Source: Syntrophales bacterium
Lineage (GTDB): Bacteria > Desulfobacterota > Syntrophia > Syntrophales > CG2-30-49-12
DNA length: 42,019 bases
Direction: 5' to 3'
Assembly (NCBI GenBank): GCA_030018935.1
Contig: JASEGZ010000012.1
Span: forward strand, 1 to 42,019
Shown: positions 41,521 through 42,019 of the stretch, in pieces
How the letters are laid out: each line of letters starts with the position of its first letter
How positions within the stretch are numbered: the first letter of the stretch is position 1
Notes under the pieces: generated by a model
Told to the model about the DNA's origin: nothing
What the model saw: the letters and a program-made list of their open reading frames with translations, nothing else
The model's database searches: none
Position numbers and translations under genes: made by a program

Positions 41521-41600
41521 AAGTTGGAAGTTGGAAGTGCCTAAAATTGGAAGTTATTTAACTTTAGGCACTTTAGGCAATTCTAACTTTAGGCACTTTT
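41521..41600. repeat. Short tandem and inverted repeats
   Basis: GAAGTTG units in tandem (41520-41536) are followed by AGTGCCTAAA and two copies of CTTTAGGCACTTT (41569-41600), which can pair with AGTGCCTAAA. A possible terminator or attenuator between the permease and the mini-protein. Confidence 0.45.
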
Positions 41601-41608
41601 AAAAAATT

Positions 41609-41761
41609 ATGCTTACCTTTCTCACATTTACATTTGTAGGCGGTTTATCGGGGGCGATAATAGCTTTTGCCCTGGATATGAAGAGTCCCAAAGAAATCTT
41701 CCAGGGGGCGGTGGGGGGAATAATCGCCGGTTTCTTAATGTCTTTAATGCTACCCCATTAG
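41609..41761 (+). CDS. 50-residue membrane mini-protein like the permease C terminus
   Basis: ATG 41609 to TAG 41761. The product FVGGLSGAIIAFALDMKSP, then FQGAVGGIIAGFLMSLMLPH, has two helices. It aligns with the last 50 residues of the permease (PGAIGGAILAFCLYET...IIQGTIGGIIAALLIGLMVP), including spacing between the helices. It is thus probably a stand-alone copy of that helix pair. A ribosome site is not obvious (AAAAAATT upstream). Coding status rests on this similarity. Confidence 0.6.
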   Translation: MLTFLTFTFVGGLSGAIIAFALDMKSPKEIFQGAVGGIIAGFLMSLMLPH

Positions 41762-41851
41762 TTAATCCCGAAAGTAAGTCTTTCCTTAATTCGGGAATTT
41801 GAAGACAAGATGGAGTTCAGGTAAAGGTAATGCAAAAAGAAAGGGAAATTT

Positions 41852-41960
41852 GGCTATTCAGCCAGAATTGGGATAAACGAAATGGTTCGTCTATAATCCC
41901 AAAACGGGACAAAAAGCGAAGTATTTCGCTTGTGAACAAGTTATACGCTCATTGCGGGCG
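41852..41960 (+). repeat. Dispersed repeat, copy B, ending in GTTATAC
   Basis: Matches copy A (31581-31690): GGCTATTCAGCCAGAATTGG, then ACGAA/TTCGT hairpin, then AGCGAAGTATTTCGCT hairpin, ending GAACAAGTTATACGCTCATTGC. GTTATAC (41940-41946) is where copy A has GTTAGCC. The 60 bp after it run off the window; another cassette array could start there. Confidence 0.55.
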
Positions 41961-42019
41961 GGAAAGGGGAATTACGGCAAATGGCAGAAAATAGAACAGT
42001 GCTATTTTTACATTTTTAC

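Noticed and set aside
1-42019. tRNA, rRNA or known riboswitches
   Set aside because: No cloverleaf with an acceptor and T-loop consensus or other recognisable RNA gene was noticed by eye; a tRNAscan-SE and Infernal run would be decisive.

Overview
The window looks like a chromosomal segment of a strictly anaerobic, Gram-negative bacterium of the former Deltaproteobacteria (Desulfobacterota, Syntrophales-like). The arguments are a selenocysteine-containing NAD(P)-type formate dehydrogenase with a GltD-like flavoprotein partner, an acyl-CoA dehydrogenase next to a GlcD-like FAD-linked oxidase, menaquinone-type UbiE, RecC, BioA, DUF362 ferredoxin proteins, a sigma-54 two-component pair and many short palindromic intergenic repeats. 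The assignment is inference; no rRNA or other phylogenetic marker was seen.

Layout. 1-5.3 kb: an accessory segment with a UPF1-like helicase fused to a PLD nuclease and a PsbP-like membrane-anchored protein, each followed by an attC-like hairpin. 5.3-7.3 kb: housekeeping genes (ubiE, a LOG/TIGR00725 protein, an FmdB zinc-ribbon protein) with a 133-bp MITE-like element. 7.4-13.0 kb, minus strand: a formate dehydrogenase operon (flavoprotein, then the Sec-containing catalytic subunit), interrupted by a Phd/ParE toxin-antitoxin pair with its own promoter and a good attC-like site. 13.3-16 kb: a GNAT plus DUF2156 pair, and a DUF362 protein. 16-21.3 kb: a 203-bp MITE with target-site duplication, recC without recB or recD, and a secreted DUF5648 protein. 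21.3-31.3 kb, minus strand: bioA, a two-gene operon of a TPR protein and a 1765-residue fusion of a BREX-type ATPase (DUF6079-like) with a C-terminal PglZ domain, an acyl-CoA dehydrogenase, and a glcD pseudogene with an internal deletion. 31.6-34.1 kb: a cassette array with three toxin-antitoxin-like pairs, each followed by an attC-like hairpin, and no integrase in the window (CALIN-like). 34.2-39.1 kb: an amidohydrolase, a histidine kinase and an NtrC-type regulator whose genes overlap tail to tail, and a Tat-exported NHL propeller. 39.1-42.0 kb: MITE-like repeats, a small membrane protein, a duplicated-fold permease and a 50-residue protein resembling the permease C terminus.

The formate dehydrogenase subunits should work together to couple formate oxidation to NAD(P)H and/or ferredoxin. 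The kinase and regulator probably form one signalling pair. The strongest candidates for an undescribed system are the compact TPR / ATPase-PglZ operon (BREX-like, but with no methyltransferase visible) and the dispersed integron-like cassettes, including one placed inside the formate dehydrogenase operon.
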